Shown here one piece after another: positions 34,455 to 45,195 of a stretch of DNA of 64,000 bases; position 1 is the stretch's first letter; every line of letters starts with the position of its first letter. The notes under the pieces were generated by a model that worked only from the letters and a program-made list of their open reading frames with translations, was not told where the DNA came from and did not search any database. Both the position numbers and the translations under genes were made by a program. Source of the stretch: Hevea brasiliensis (Eukaryota > Streptophyta > Magnoliopsida > Malpighiales > Euphorbiaceae); the NCBI RefSeq assembly GCF_030052815.1, contig NC_079499.1, forward strand, positions 72,369,760 through 72,433,759, given 5' to 3'.

Positions 34455-34590
34455 AGTCAATGCGAGGTTTCTTCTGTTAGTGCATATTTATAATGTAATG
34501 TACTATATGTATTAAACAATGACATTGAGCAGTTGTACTATGAAGAAAAAAAAAATTCAAATTACAGGTGAAAACAGAATTTAAAAACCA

Positions 34591-34602
34591 GCTCTGATAC
34601 CA
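34591..34602 (-). other. H primer-binding site (tRNA-Met type)
   Basis: GCTCTGATACCA, the reverse complement of TGGTATCAGAGC, lies eight bases from the LTR edge at 34611. Confidence 0.9.
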
Positions 34603-34610
34603 CTAAAACA

Positions 34611-37328
34611 TGTCACACCCTATCCCTCTGTAAGGCAAAACATGATCCCGTAGTATACCTAATGAATTACCAACTTCGTCTACTGATAACCCATTAAATA
34701 CACTACAAGGGATTTTAAAACTTTTCTTATTTCTTTTTACAGTGGTGAGCGCTATTTACAGGTGTTAAAAATTTTTTCTTTTTTGAACTGAAGTGAAATA
34801 GCTAACACATTTGGATTATTGGTAATTTCTGTAAAAATTTTAGCAGAGTGCCATCTGTATTTTGGAATAAAATAGTTCTTCAAAAACCTGTAAAAAGCAC
34901 TTCAAATATATTTCTCAATCTCAACTCCAACAGTTAATCAACTCAATATGTTTCTCAACTCAAATCCACAGTAATTTTTCAGTATTTTCAAAGGCTGAGA
35001 TAAAATAAATATATCACAAATTTTACAAGTCAAAATAATTTACAACTTATTTTACAACTTCAATGTACAACTTTAAATTTACAACTACTCAAAATCAAGA
35101 ACACTATATACATACAGTGAACATACATTACACTACAAAATGCAAAATACGGTATTCTCAATATACCCGATGATCTCTCAGTGTAGTACTAGCAGCCTAG
35201 TCTGCTGTCCTATCAGTCTGTCTACCTGCGACAGCAATGAAAAGCTATCGCTGAGTAAAATTTACTCAGTGGTGCACAATAACAATTTGAAATGCGATAT
35301 ATAAATCTTTTATTGACAATTCACAAATCAAATAATTCACAATTCCATTTCACAATTTACAAAGTTCATATAACACAAATTTGATCAAATAACTGAATAA
35401 TACAGTTTTGCCAATCAATAACACAATTTGATTAAATAACTGAATAATATAGTTTTGCCAATCAATAACACCATTTGATCAAATAACTGAATAATACGTT
35501 TTGCCAATCAATAATATAATTTAGGCCATGACACAATTTTTCCGCACATGCTGTGTTGTACACCATGACAAAGCACACTCACCCTAATAATCGAAATCAA
35601 TGAGGGAGGAAGCTAGCTAAATAATGAGTACTCATCCACGCTCACCTTAGACTGGCAAGTCAAAGAGGGAGGAACATAATCACACTCACCCCAGATTGAT
35701 AAGTCAAAGAGGGAGGAATATAATAATAGTGTCATGCCAAGTGTGAATCCAAACAATTCCAAATCACAATATTTCATACAATTCCCAAATCACATTTTAT
35801 CTCAAAATTTCGATTTGCAAAGTAGGCAACACAATAATTTCCAAATGAGATTCTCAAAGCCAAAACAATAAAAAATTATTCATAACTCATTTCTCTAAAT
35901 AAATTTTCTAGTAAAAGCAATGAATATAAAAAATATTGTGCACAGACACAATTTAAAACTATAATGTTCAAATAAATTTTTAATTAGAAAATAAGAAATC
36001 AAAATTATTGTGCACAAACACAATTTAAAATAATAACATACAAATAATCATAATTTATTTCAATTGAAAAATTCAAAAGAAATAAATATTGTGCACAAAC
36101 CTCTGATAACTGTCGCTTGCCTTTGACTCAGTGTTTCCTTCCCTTTCCCTGAGTCTTTGCTAACTGAAACACACAATTTGAAGTGTTTCAGTACTCATTT
36201 AAACCGTCTCTAACAATAAGGCTTAATACTTAATTTGTTGAATTCTATTATTTCCTTAGTCAACCTAAGATGTTGACCCCCGATGCAGTCTTGGAGAATT
36301 AGGTTCTAATATTACCAATATGTCACATGTGTAGCCTTTTTGTATTGGTACATGTTACCAAATTCATTTCTATGTATATTGCATTTTATTGCAATTTGTC
36401 AGATTCCGGTATACAAATTTGACCTAGCCGGATGACCTAGTTCCCTCAGTTTTCGGGTTTCGTTCAAAACTACAAACTTGTATATCTATGACTTATTACA
36501 CGTGGGGCAAAATTTCAGGTCATTCTGAGTTTACTAGACCAAGTTATGATCATTTTACTATTGCTGGTCAGAATGTACCAAAATGGTCACTTTAGGTTAT
36601 TTTTAGGTCACTTTTGGTTCGGCCAGTTTTTGAACCTAAACTTGTGCAAGCTATTTTGCTTGGTTCTGGCCATTTCTGGGCTTTGGTGTCTTCATAAGAC
36701 TTGTAGATATATGTCTCAACTATTCATGGTAAAAATTTCAGGTCAATTCGACCTGTTTTGAGTGAGTTATGGCCAAAACACTAACTGCTGCTCAAATGGT
36801 CACTTTTCAGGCCTTAAATGCACTAATCCGGTTTGGTCATTTTTCAAGTTACCTTCCAAGCAGAATTTTGGTAAGCTTCCTTCAAGAAAGTTGGCACTTT
36901 TTGTGCCTAGTTTCACCTCCAATTAGTCTCATACCAATTGAAGCCACACACTTAAGGTTCTAAGCCAAAACACACACTGCCCTGCTATTCATTGTTCATC
37001 ACTCATCAAATACACATCCTATGCCTACCAAGTTAACTCTTACATGTCATTTCTGTTTTGTACCTTACCATTAACACATTTCACAACACTTTTTTGGTCA
37101 TTTTGGCAGTTTGTAACCACACTCAATATGGACATTATAGTACAGAATTTTCCAAGTTCAAATTACAAACAATTTAGCTACATAATATAGCTCATTTACA
37201 TGTCCAAACTCAAACTCTTATACACATATACATGTTGCCATAACAAGCACCATAATTCAACAATAATATTCCATAAACCAAACCATGAAATAACATATTT
37301 TGGTCCACACTTCAAAATCTCGAATTGT
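34611..37328 (-). repeat. H 5' LTR, part 1 (reverse)
   Basis: Starts TGTCACACCC and matches 28312-30985. Interrupted by T at CGAATTG(T) (37321-37328). Contains about three copies of the 47-bp repeat (35380-35520), a conserved box at 35227-35279 and reversed GGCCATAAC modules. Confidence 0.9.
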
Positions 37329-37871
37329 TGTAACACCCCTATTTGTATAGCCTAGTATATTTCACTGTTCCGGTGACCGGTGTCGGGTCGGACAATTAAG
37401 GGGATTAGAATCATATTTAAGACAACTAGAGAAACCATAAACACAAATAATTAGTAATGTTCAATTAGTTAAGTATAAATAAGAAAACAGAACATAAGAA
37501 GTTAAACGAGCCGAGAGTCACAGCGATGGGTGACCTCCTTGGGAACGACTGCGAAGTCGTTTAAAACTCAAATTTCGAACCGTAAAATGTGACGCTGCGG
37601 TCCTCAGGACCCTTATGAACACAGTGGAAAAGAGAAAATCACAAAAAAGTACTGTTAAGCCAGTCAAATAATTAGGTCAATGAGCCGGAAGAAATATGGA
37701 ATTATTTGCAAACCGGGATGAAACGGCAAGGGGCAATTTGGTCAATTGACCCGGAGAGCTGACTCCTGACCTAACTGTCAAATAAAATTTGAGAAAAGAA
37801 AATTTCAGAGTCGGGAATTAAATTAAAGAACTAATAGAAAAAAAAAAGAGAGGAAAATGAAAAAGTAAAAA

Positions 37872-37910
37872 GGTGATGACATCATGCATGACATCATGCA
37901 TGATGCCATA
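37872..37910 (+). promoter_or_regulatory. RY (CATGCATG) and TGACATCA cluster in T LTR 1
   Basis: GATGACATCATGCATGACA and the following CATGCATGATG give two CATGCATG motifs and two TGACATCA motifs in 39 bp. CATGCA is the binding site of plant B3 (ABI3/FUS3/LEC2) factors and TGACnTCA is bZIP-like; a promoter role is inference. Also present in LTR 2 at about 54911-54950. Confidence 0.4.
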
Positions 37911-38592
37911 AAAGGTATAATTAATAAAATAATTAAATGGGATTTTTTTGGTCTTCCATAAGCCAAAATTAGATAAAGAAAAGAAAAGAGAAAAATAAAA
38001 AATAAAAACCTCATCTTCTTCCCATTATTGCCGCCTCCCTTCCATCTCCCAAGCTCTCTCACAAACCACCATGAAAGCTCATTTTTGAGCTTGAAGAACC
38101 CAAAATCCAACCATAGAAAATTTTCCTATCATAACTAGAATTTGTTTGGGCAACTAGGAAAGAGGATTTAAGGAAAAGAAAGAAGAAAAATTTGAAGAAA
38201 AGGAGGAAGAAAATTCTGCTCAAGGTTAGTAATATAAACTTCAATTTTTTTTTGTTTAATTTGTGTTTGTATGGCATCAAGAGCTTGTAAATAAACTTAA
38301 AATGAAATAAAAATATGGGGGAAGGACCAAACTAAAATTTTTGTATGGTTTGATGGATTTGAATGAGTTTAAAAAACTTATTTAGTTGAATGGTTAGGAT
38401 TAAGAGCACTAATTGTAATTAAATGCATGAGATGGATGAGTTACGGTTTTGAATATTAGGGTTTGTGAACAAAAAATGTGAGGAATGAGCAAATGATATC
38501 TTTGACCTATTGTGAAGTGAAATAATGGTCAATTATGACCAAATGAGTTGTGTGGGAATGGTAGGAAATTAAGTTAAATTCGGAGGTTGTAT

Positions 38593-38616
38593 GGTCATGC
38601 TGCTGGCAGCATGACC
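38593..38616 (+). repeat. Perfect 10-bp inverted repeat in T LTR 1
   Basis: GGTCATGCTG and CAGCATGACC around a 4-base loop. Kept in LTR 2 at 55653-55676. Confidence 0.85.
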
Positions 38617-38798
38617 AAGTCAACTTTGAAGGACCAAAACTGAAATTTTACAAGTCCAATTGATATGGAACCAATTGAGGATGAAAACAGACATAAAATG
38701 ACACAATTTTCATTTAGGAACTATGCCCAAAAACTGACCAAAACTTAGTGAACAAATTGACCAAAGTTGGATAAGTGCAGTCTGCCACTGTACAAATT

Positions 38799-38829
38799 GA
38801 CCAAATGAACAGTGTTTGTTCATTTGGTC
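38799..38829 (+). repeat. Perfect 13-bp inverted repeat in T LTR 1
   Basis: GACCAAATGAACA and TGTTCATTTGGTC with five bases between. LTR 2 has 55859-55889 (first base changed). A variant with one-base centre occurs in N (41354-41380, 45598-45624) and a shorter one in K (58-74). Confidence 0.9.
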
Positions 38830-39829
38830 ATAACTCGAGCTAGACAGGTCCAATTGACCTGAAATTTTACCAGTGGTTAGATGAGATATAGACCTAAAAC
38901 TTTTATGAAGAACACAAGTCCAAATTCTGCCAGCAACCAAGCCATTTGGCCACCCCAATTTGGTGACCCAAATCTGCCAGCACCAAAATTGCCCAGAAAA
39001 TCTGGGTTGTTTTCCATCCGGCAGCCCTGGTTCAAATGGCCATAACATGAGTTACAAAACTCCAATTGGGGTGATACAAAAATGAGAATAAACTTAAGAC
39101 AATAAGGAACATTTTCTATGAAGGAAGTTTTGTCAAATTCCAACAGTAGGTTGACCAATGGAACAGTGCAATTAGGGACACTAAAACTGAAAATTTGACA
39201 ATTTTGCCAAAAGGACTTAAGCTTTGAGAAAATGACCAAAACTAACAAATTTAATGACCAAAATGTGGTATGTGGGTGAAGTTGGAGTTCCCATACCTAT
39301 TAAGCCTTAAAAAGTCAATAATTTGACTTGAATAGTATAGTGAATAGTAACCCAAAACACAAAAACTTCGAGAACGTCGAAATTAGCACATTAAAACTAG
39401 GTAAAAATGAAGTAAAATTTATTTTTGGATTTATTCTAAGTTATGGTATTGAAACACTGTGAAATTGTGTGTTTCAGCTGAAAAAGACTTGGAAACTTGA
39501 AGAGACTGAGTCAAGGCCTAGAGGCGACTCACGTCAGGTCTGTGCACAGTAATTGTTGTTTAAATATATGATTCTTGAAAATTTGATTTTCTTTGAGTTA
39601 ATTATGAATTGTGTTGCCACTTATGATTGTGAATATGACTTTGTAAATTTACCAGATTTCCAGTAAATTATTTGAATAAATTGTTTTGAATTGATTTTAT
39701 GTTCACACTTAGCATGACAGTATCACATTATTCCTCCTCCATTTATGGGGTTGAGATCGTTTATTTTCCTCCCTCTCTGGCTTGTCAGTTGAGGTTGAGA
39801 TCGGATAAGTACTCATTAGCTAGCTGGCC

Positions 39830-39834
39830 ACCTC
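39830..39834. repeat. Target site duplication ACCTC, left side of N
   Basis: ACCTC also follows N at 47987-47991. The uninterrupted site is visible in T LTR 2 at 56890-56894 (GGCCACCTCCCTC). Confidence 0.95.
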
Positions 39835-40875
39835 TGTAACATCCTCCCGGTAGCAATTCCGCACAGTCTACTGTTCCGGTGACCGGTGTCGGTCCGGACA
39901 GCTAGAACTTATGGAAAAAAATATTTAAACTAAAGTGAGGGACCATAATTAACTCAAATATTAATAAGAAAAATTTAGTAAAAATTTTAGAAATAAAATA
40001 CAACCAAGTTAAACGAGCCGGTGCCCAAGCGATGGGTAACCAGAGGTAAGTTGCGGTTCTCGCAATGAAGAGCCCTAGACCCGGTGGAAAAATTCATAAA
40101 ATAATTTTTGGGACTCTAGAGAAGGGTCATTGAGGTTCCTATGGCATTAGAATGCCAAGAAAATACCTAGAAAAATTTTTCAATTGGTACAGACAATTTT
40201 GACCCATTAAGCCAAACGAAGGGCATTTTGGTCATTTCGCCTTCAGAGGTGATTTTTGGCCGACTTGTCCAATTAAGTAAATAATTATTATGACATAAAA
40301 TATGAATTAATATTGATAAAAAATTAATTGAAAGTGAGTAGAGAAGAAGAGAAAAGAAAATACAATAAAATGCCAATTATGACATATTATGAGGTCATTT
40401 AAAATTGTCCACCAATCACAATTAAGTAACCATCAAATTAACTAATAAAAAGAGTCAAAAGAGACCAAAGAATTAAAAAGCAAATAGCAGCCCTTCTTCT
40501 CCTTCAAAAACGTTTTTCACCTCCTCCCTCACTCCTCCATTAACAAACTTTCTAAAGCTTCAATTTCCATGCTTTCCTCACCCCAAAACCCTAAGTCCCT
40601 TCACTAAAAACTTGTCTCTACCTCTTGGGAAGTGTTTGGCAGCCTAAAAAGGGAAAGAAAGTGAAGATTAACTTGGGAAAATTCTTCCCTACAAGAGGTT
40701 AGTCCACATATATACTTAAAACTCTTTAATCCCATGCTAGAGACTTGAAACAAGCATGAATTTGTAACTTAAATGAATAAAAGTTATGTGTATGTCCACC
40801 ATGATTTTTGGCAGCCCTAAAGAAGGAACATGATTGAGTGTCTTGATGGACTTAGAGTGAACTAGAGAGTATGTT

Positions 40876-40879
<4 letters not shown>

Positions 40880-40948
<69 letters not shown>
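40880..40948. repeat. (AT)n microsatellite in N 5' LTR
   Basis: About 34 AT units; the 3' LTR has about 27 at 45139-45192. Confidence 0.95.
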
Positions 40949-40951
<3 letters not shown>

Positions 40952-41159
40952 AGGAATGAAAGTGATTAATTAAGGTAGTTGTGAAAATTTATAATAGAAA
41001 TTAGGGTTTTGAGGTGTGAAACTTGGATTTAGCTTATGAAATTGTGAAAGGACATTATAAGGGTCAATTAGTGACCATTTTAGGTAAGTTGACAATAATT
41101 TGGACTGAAATGTAGCATGGCAAAGGGAATGAGTAGGCTGCCTTGTAAGTGCAGCAGGG

Positions 41160-41870
41160 TGACTGAAATTTCAGTCCACTTGGACTGCCATATCTTGGGC
41201 TGTGTTTGTCCAATTGGTGTTTGGCCAATTGGACATGAAACTAGGCTTATAATGACACGTTTTTGCTGAAGAAACCATGCCCAAAAGACCAAAGCAAGTG
41301 GACCAAAAGTTGGCCCCAATCCGGATACCCTGGAACAGCACCTGCAGAAATGACCAAATGAACAGTAACTGTTCATTTGGCCATAACTCACTGTAGAGTT
41401 GGTCAATTGACCTGAAATGTTTACAGCAACAAGATATGATATAGACAAACAACTTTCATGAAGAACATCACCCCAAATTATTCCATTAACCCATTCAAAT
41501 TATTGAACAAAGTTGAGTTATCAAACCTGCAACTCTACAGATTTACATTTGAACAGTAATGTTTGGATGGCTATAACTCTCTCTAGAAAACTCGGATTTG
41601 GGCAATTCTTGAACCGATGGAAACCTAAGGCATGGTAGACCATTTCATATGAAGAAAGTTAGACCAAATTATGAACTTAACTTGGTCAAATTACTGAACA
41701 AAGTTGGACCAAAATCTGCCAAAACCCAAAATTTCAGCAGAATAAAGACACGTGAGCAAAGAAACTTATTTTGGCCATAACTTGAGCTACAAAACTCCAA
41801 ATGGAGTGATTTAAAAAAAGAAATTCAACTAGACAAAATAAGGAACAACTTTCATGTTTATCATTTCCTC
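41160..41870 (+). repeat. Four degenerate copies of a roughly 190-bp LTR module
   Basis: Copies begin near 41186 (GACTGCCATATCTTGGGCTG), 41380 (GCCATAACTCACTGTAGAG), 41572 (GCTATAACTCTCTCTAG) and 41774 (GGCCATAACTTGAGCTAC). Each ends about 80-100 bases later in a CTTTCATG- or TTTCATATGAAG-like run. Present again at about 45415-46110. Confidence 0.7.
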
Positions 41871-42622
41871 AAATTCCCACTGTAACAGTGTTTAATGGAA
41901 TAGTAAAGTTAAGCTTCAAAAACTGAAAATTTTGTTTCCCTTGGTTTTAAGTTTAGAAATGGTATGGGTGCTCAATTCCAACAAGTTTTAAATGAAAAAT
42001 GTGATATCTTGGAGAACTTAGGTTCAATAAATTTATTGTGTATGAAAAAGTCAACATTTTGGTTGACTAGTAAGGTGAATAGTAAACAAAATGACACATA
42101 TTACATAAGTAATACAACTTGAAATATAAAATGTAATTAACACAAGTGGATTGTTTAGAGTATAAATGAGATAAAGTTATCATTAGGATTTACGTCTTTG
42201 TTTCAAATAGGATTATAATACCTTCTACAAAAATTGGTACATGAGAGGTAATAATGTGAATACTAATTCATATAAATATTGTAACGATTAGATGAATCAC
42301 ATGGATGTGTAAATGGGTTAATTGCTCTCATCATGAGAGAAATGGAAATATTTCGATGTACAAATGGTACATGAAAATCGATTGATGTAAATTGCAATTA
42401 ACGTGAATGGTATGATGAATGCATAAATTACATAAAAATGAGATTTGAAGATTTATGCTTATACTATAAATAAAATTAAAATACTATGAACGATAATTGG
42501 AACATAAATGAAATAATAAAACTTATGAACATTTAATGATATTATGTGCCCTAGTATACCTAACAAGAGTGGTTTGGATAGTTTGGCATGCCAGTAGGGT
42601 ATTGTTTTAGCAGTACTGCGAA

Positions 42623-42700
42623 AGGCTTTATACCTGTATTCATGGCTTTATGCCCGTATTCATGGCTTTTATGCCCGTATTCATGGCTTTTATGCCCGAT
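42623..42700 (+). repeat. 20-21-bp tandem repeat in N 5' LTR
   Basis: About four copies of GGCTTTTATGCCCGTATTCAT with small differences. The 3' LTR has the matching array at 46867-46943. Confidence 0.85.
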
Positions 42701-43740
42701 TATGTGATATCATGGCTTTTTAGCCATACTGACTGCATACGTGATAGACGTTCTGCGTCCCATGGTATGACGGCCCGAGGCACCATGGTGTCGGTGCCGA
42801 CCCGTTATCGATCGATCGTCGATCCAAGATAGGTTACTTGGGAATGGAAAAGTATAACTGTGATTGAACTGATTATTAAAGAAAATACGAAAATTAAGAA
42901 TCAGGAATGATTGCAAAAATACAAAGAAGCTCAAGATCATGAAGAAAATAATTAACGAAATGCATGAAGAAGTTAATATCATAAAACATGATTAGCCCTC
43001 GACTAAACAATAAGTTAGTAATTATTCATTTCTTATGAACACAATAGCAAGGAAATTATTATTTTTATTTGCATATTATATTTTCTTGTATTATTTGCAC
43101 CACTAAGCTTTATGCTTAGCGCGTCGCTTTTGCAACGTAGAGTGCGAAAGATTTGGACAGAGGGCCCGGTAGACCACAGATTGAGTAAGGCAGTTCACAG
43201 TTCTGCATAGTGTCCGTGTCACCTCACCATCCACAGTGCATTGGTAGGACACTAGGTTTCATTTTGACATTTTGTAACTAATTTCTATTTTCTCATATGT
43301 ATTTGAACTTATGGAATGTATTTTGAGGTTCATGTAAATAATGAAAAATTGTATTAATGAATGTAAAAGTGAATGTTTATCTGTGATTTATACATGATAT
43401 CACATGAAATGAATGATTGAGAAATGAATGGTGAAAAATGTTGAGATTTTGATATTGAAGTTTGAGAGTGATGAGATGATTGAATATGATCATAGGAAGT
43501 GTTTTTCACAGGTTCCGAAGAACTGTTTTCTCCATTTTTAGCCGGTACTTTGCCGGATTTTCTATAAAATTCTCGGAACCTCAAATAAATTATAATTTCG
43601 ATAAATGGCTTGAATAAATTATATTTCACAAGTTATATTCAAAAGGAAGAATAAAAATGAATTAAGATAAAATAGAGTGCTCGGCACACTGAGTGGCATA
43701 ACTTGCTCGGCTACACTGTAGTCGGGTAAGGGGTGTCACA

Positions 43741-44095
43741 TTTAGTGGTATCAGAGCACGGTTTAGGCGTTTCTGGACCTAGATAGATTGCATATCATGC
43801 ATTGCATTCATAAGAGTCGAGGTGACACTATTGCAGATCTGTATTTCCTATTTATTTTAGGTTAAGGTATGGAATAAGAGAGTGAAGAGACAATGAGATA
43901 GCGAATGGAGATGAGAAGGAGACTATATTTAAGATGAAAAAGGATGAGTACATAACTGTTTGAGGATAGGATTGAGACTAAGGAGAAAGTGAAGTAGGAT
44001 AACATAGAAAGGTGAAGAAATAAAGAGGTATTAGCTCCTTGGCTATTTACATTGAGTAAATTTCGAGGACGAAATTTAAATAAGAGGGGAAGAGT
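43741..44095 (+). other. N internal region (355 bp, non-coding) with primer site and PPT
   Basis: Primer site TGGTATCAGAGC at 43746-43757, five bases after the LTR. Near the end is AAATTTCGAGGACGAAATTT (about 44058-44077), the conserved run before the PPT of chromoviruses, then AAGAGGGGAAGAG (about 44083-44094). Between them is purine-rich DNA with no open frame. This is close to the minimum needed for reverse transcription. Confidence 0.92.
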
Positions 44096-45135
44096 TGTAA
44101 CATCCTCCCAGAGCAATTCGCATACCATCGTCTTGGGTGACCGTTGTCGGTCTGGACAGCTAGAACTTCTGGAAAAAAATATTTAAACTAAAGTGAGGGA
44201 CCATAATTAACTCAAATATTAATAAGAAAAATTTAGTAAAAATTTTAGAAATAAAATACAACCAAGTTAAACGAGCCGGTGCCCAAGCGATGGGTAACCA
44301 GAGGTAAGTTGCGGTTCTCGCAACAAGGAGCCCTAGACGCGGGGGAAAATTTCATAAAATAATTTTTGGGACTCCAGAGAAGGGTCATTGAGGTTCCTAT
44401 GGCATTAGAATGCCAAGAAAATACCTAGAAAAATTTTTCAATCGGTACAGACATTTTTGACCCGTTAAGCCAAACGGAGGGCATTTTGGTCATTTCGCCT
44501 TCAGAGGTGATTTTTGGCCGACTTGTCCAGTTAAGTAAATAATTATTATGACATAAAATATGAATTAATGTTGATAAAAAATTAATTGAAAGTGAGTAGA
44601 GAAGAAGAGAAAAGAAAATACAATAAAATGCCAATTATGACATATTATGAGGTCATTTAAAATTGTCCACCAATCACAATTAAGTAACCATCAAATTAAC
44701 TAATAAAAAGAGTCAAAAGAGACCAAAGAATTAAAAAGCAAACAGCAGCCCTTCTTCTCCTTCAAAAACGTTTTTCACCTCCTCCCTCACTCCTCCATTA
44801 ACAAACTTTCTAAAGCTTCAATTTCCATGCTTTCCTCACCCCAAAACCCTAAGTCCCTTCACTAAAAACTTGTCTCTACCACTTGGGAAGTGTTTGGCAG
44901 CCTAGAAAGGGAAAGAAAGTGAAGATTAACTTGGGAAAATTCTGCCCTACAAGAGGTTAGTGCATATATATACTTAAAACTCTTTAATCCCATGCTAGAG
45001 ACTTGAAACAAGTATGAATTTGTAACTTAAATGAATAAAAGTTATGTGTATGTCCACCATGATTTTTGGCAGCCCTAAAGAAGGAACATGATTGAGTGTC
45101 TTGATGGACTTAGAGTGAACTAGAGAGTATGTTTA

Positions 45136-45195
<60 letters not shown>

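Larger units (their letters stand above)
37329..39834 (+). repeat. T LTR 1, left part
   Basis: Starts TGTAACACCCC. With 47992-48931 it makes a 3,446-bp LTR that matches 54363-57834. It contains conserved boxes at 37365-37394 and 37501-37535, an RY/TGACATCA cluster at 37872-37910, hairpins at 38593-38616 and 38799-38829, and two GGCCATAAC-type modules (about 38820-38930 and 39030-39130). Confidence 0.92.
39835..43740 (+). repeat. N 5' LTR
   Basis: Nearly identical to 44096-47986. Contains conserved boxes (39871-39905, 40008-40041), an (AT)n run, four GGCCATAAC-type modules between about 41160 and 41870, an inverted repeat at 41354-41380 and a 20-bp repeat at 42623-42700. No credible frame; the longest (41080-41448, minus) overlies the modules. 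Confidence 0.95.

Noticed and set aside
37823..38280. Minus-strand hydrophobic frames rich in Phe and Leu
   Set aside because: They come from purine-rich AAGAAAAGAG runs read backwards; low-complexity DNA, not membrane proteins.
38710..39248. 112- and 123-residue minus-strand frames in the T LTR (also 55848-56356)
   Set aside because: They overlap each other in two frames over LTR modules, are antisense to T, and have no recognisable domain.
41080..41452. 122- and 93-residue minus-strand frames in N LTRs
   Set aside because: Two overlapping frames over the LTR modules. The 3' LTR copy has different lengths (45415-45696), which does not fit a selected gene.
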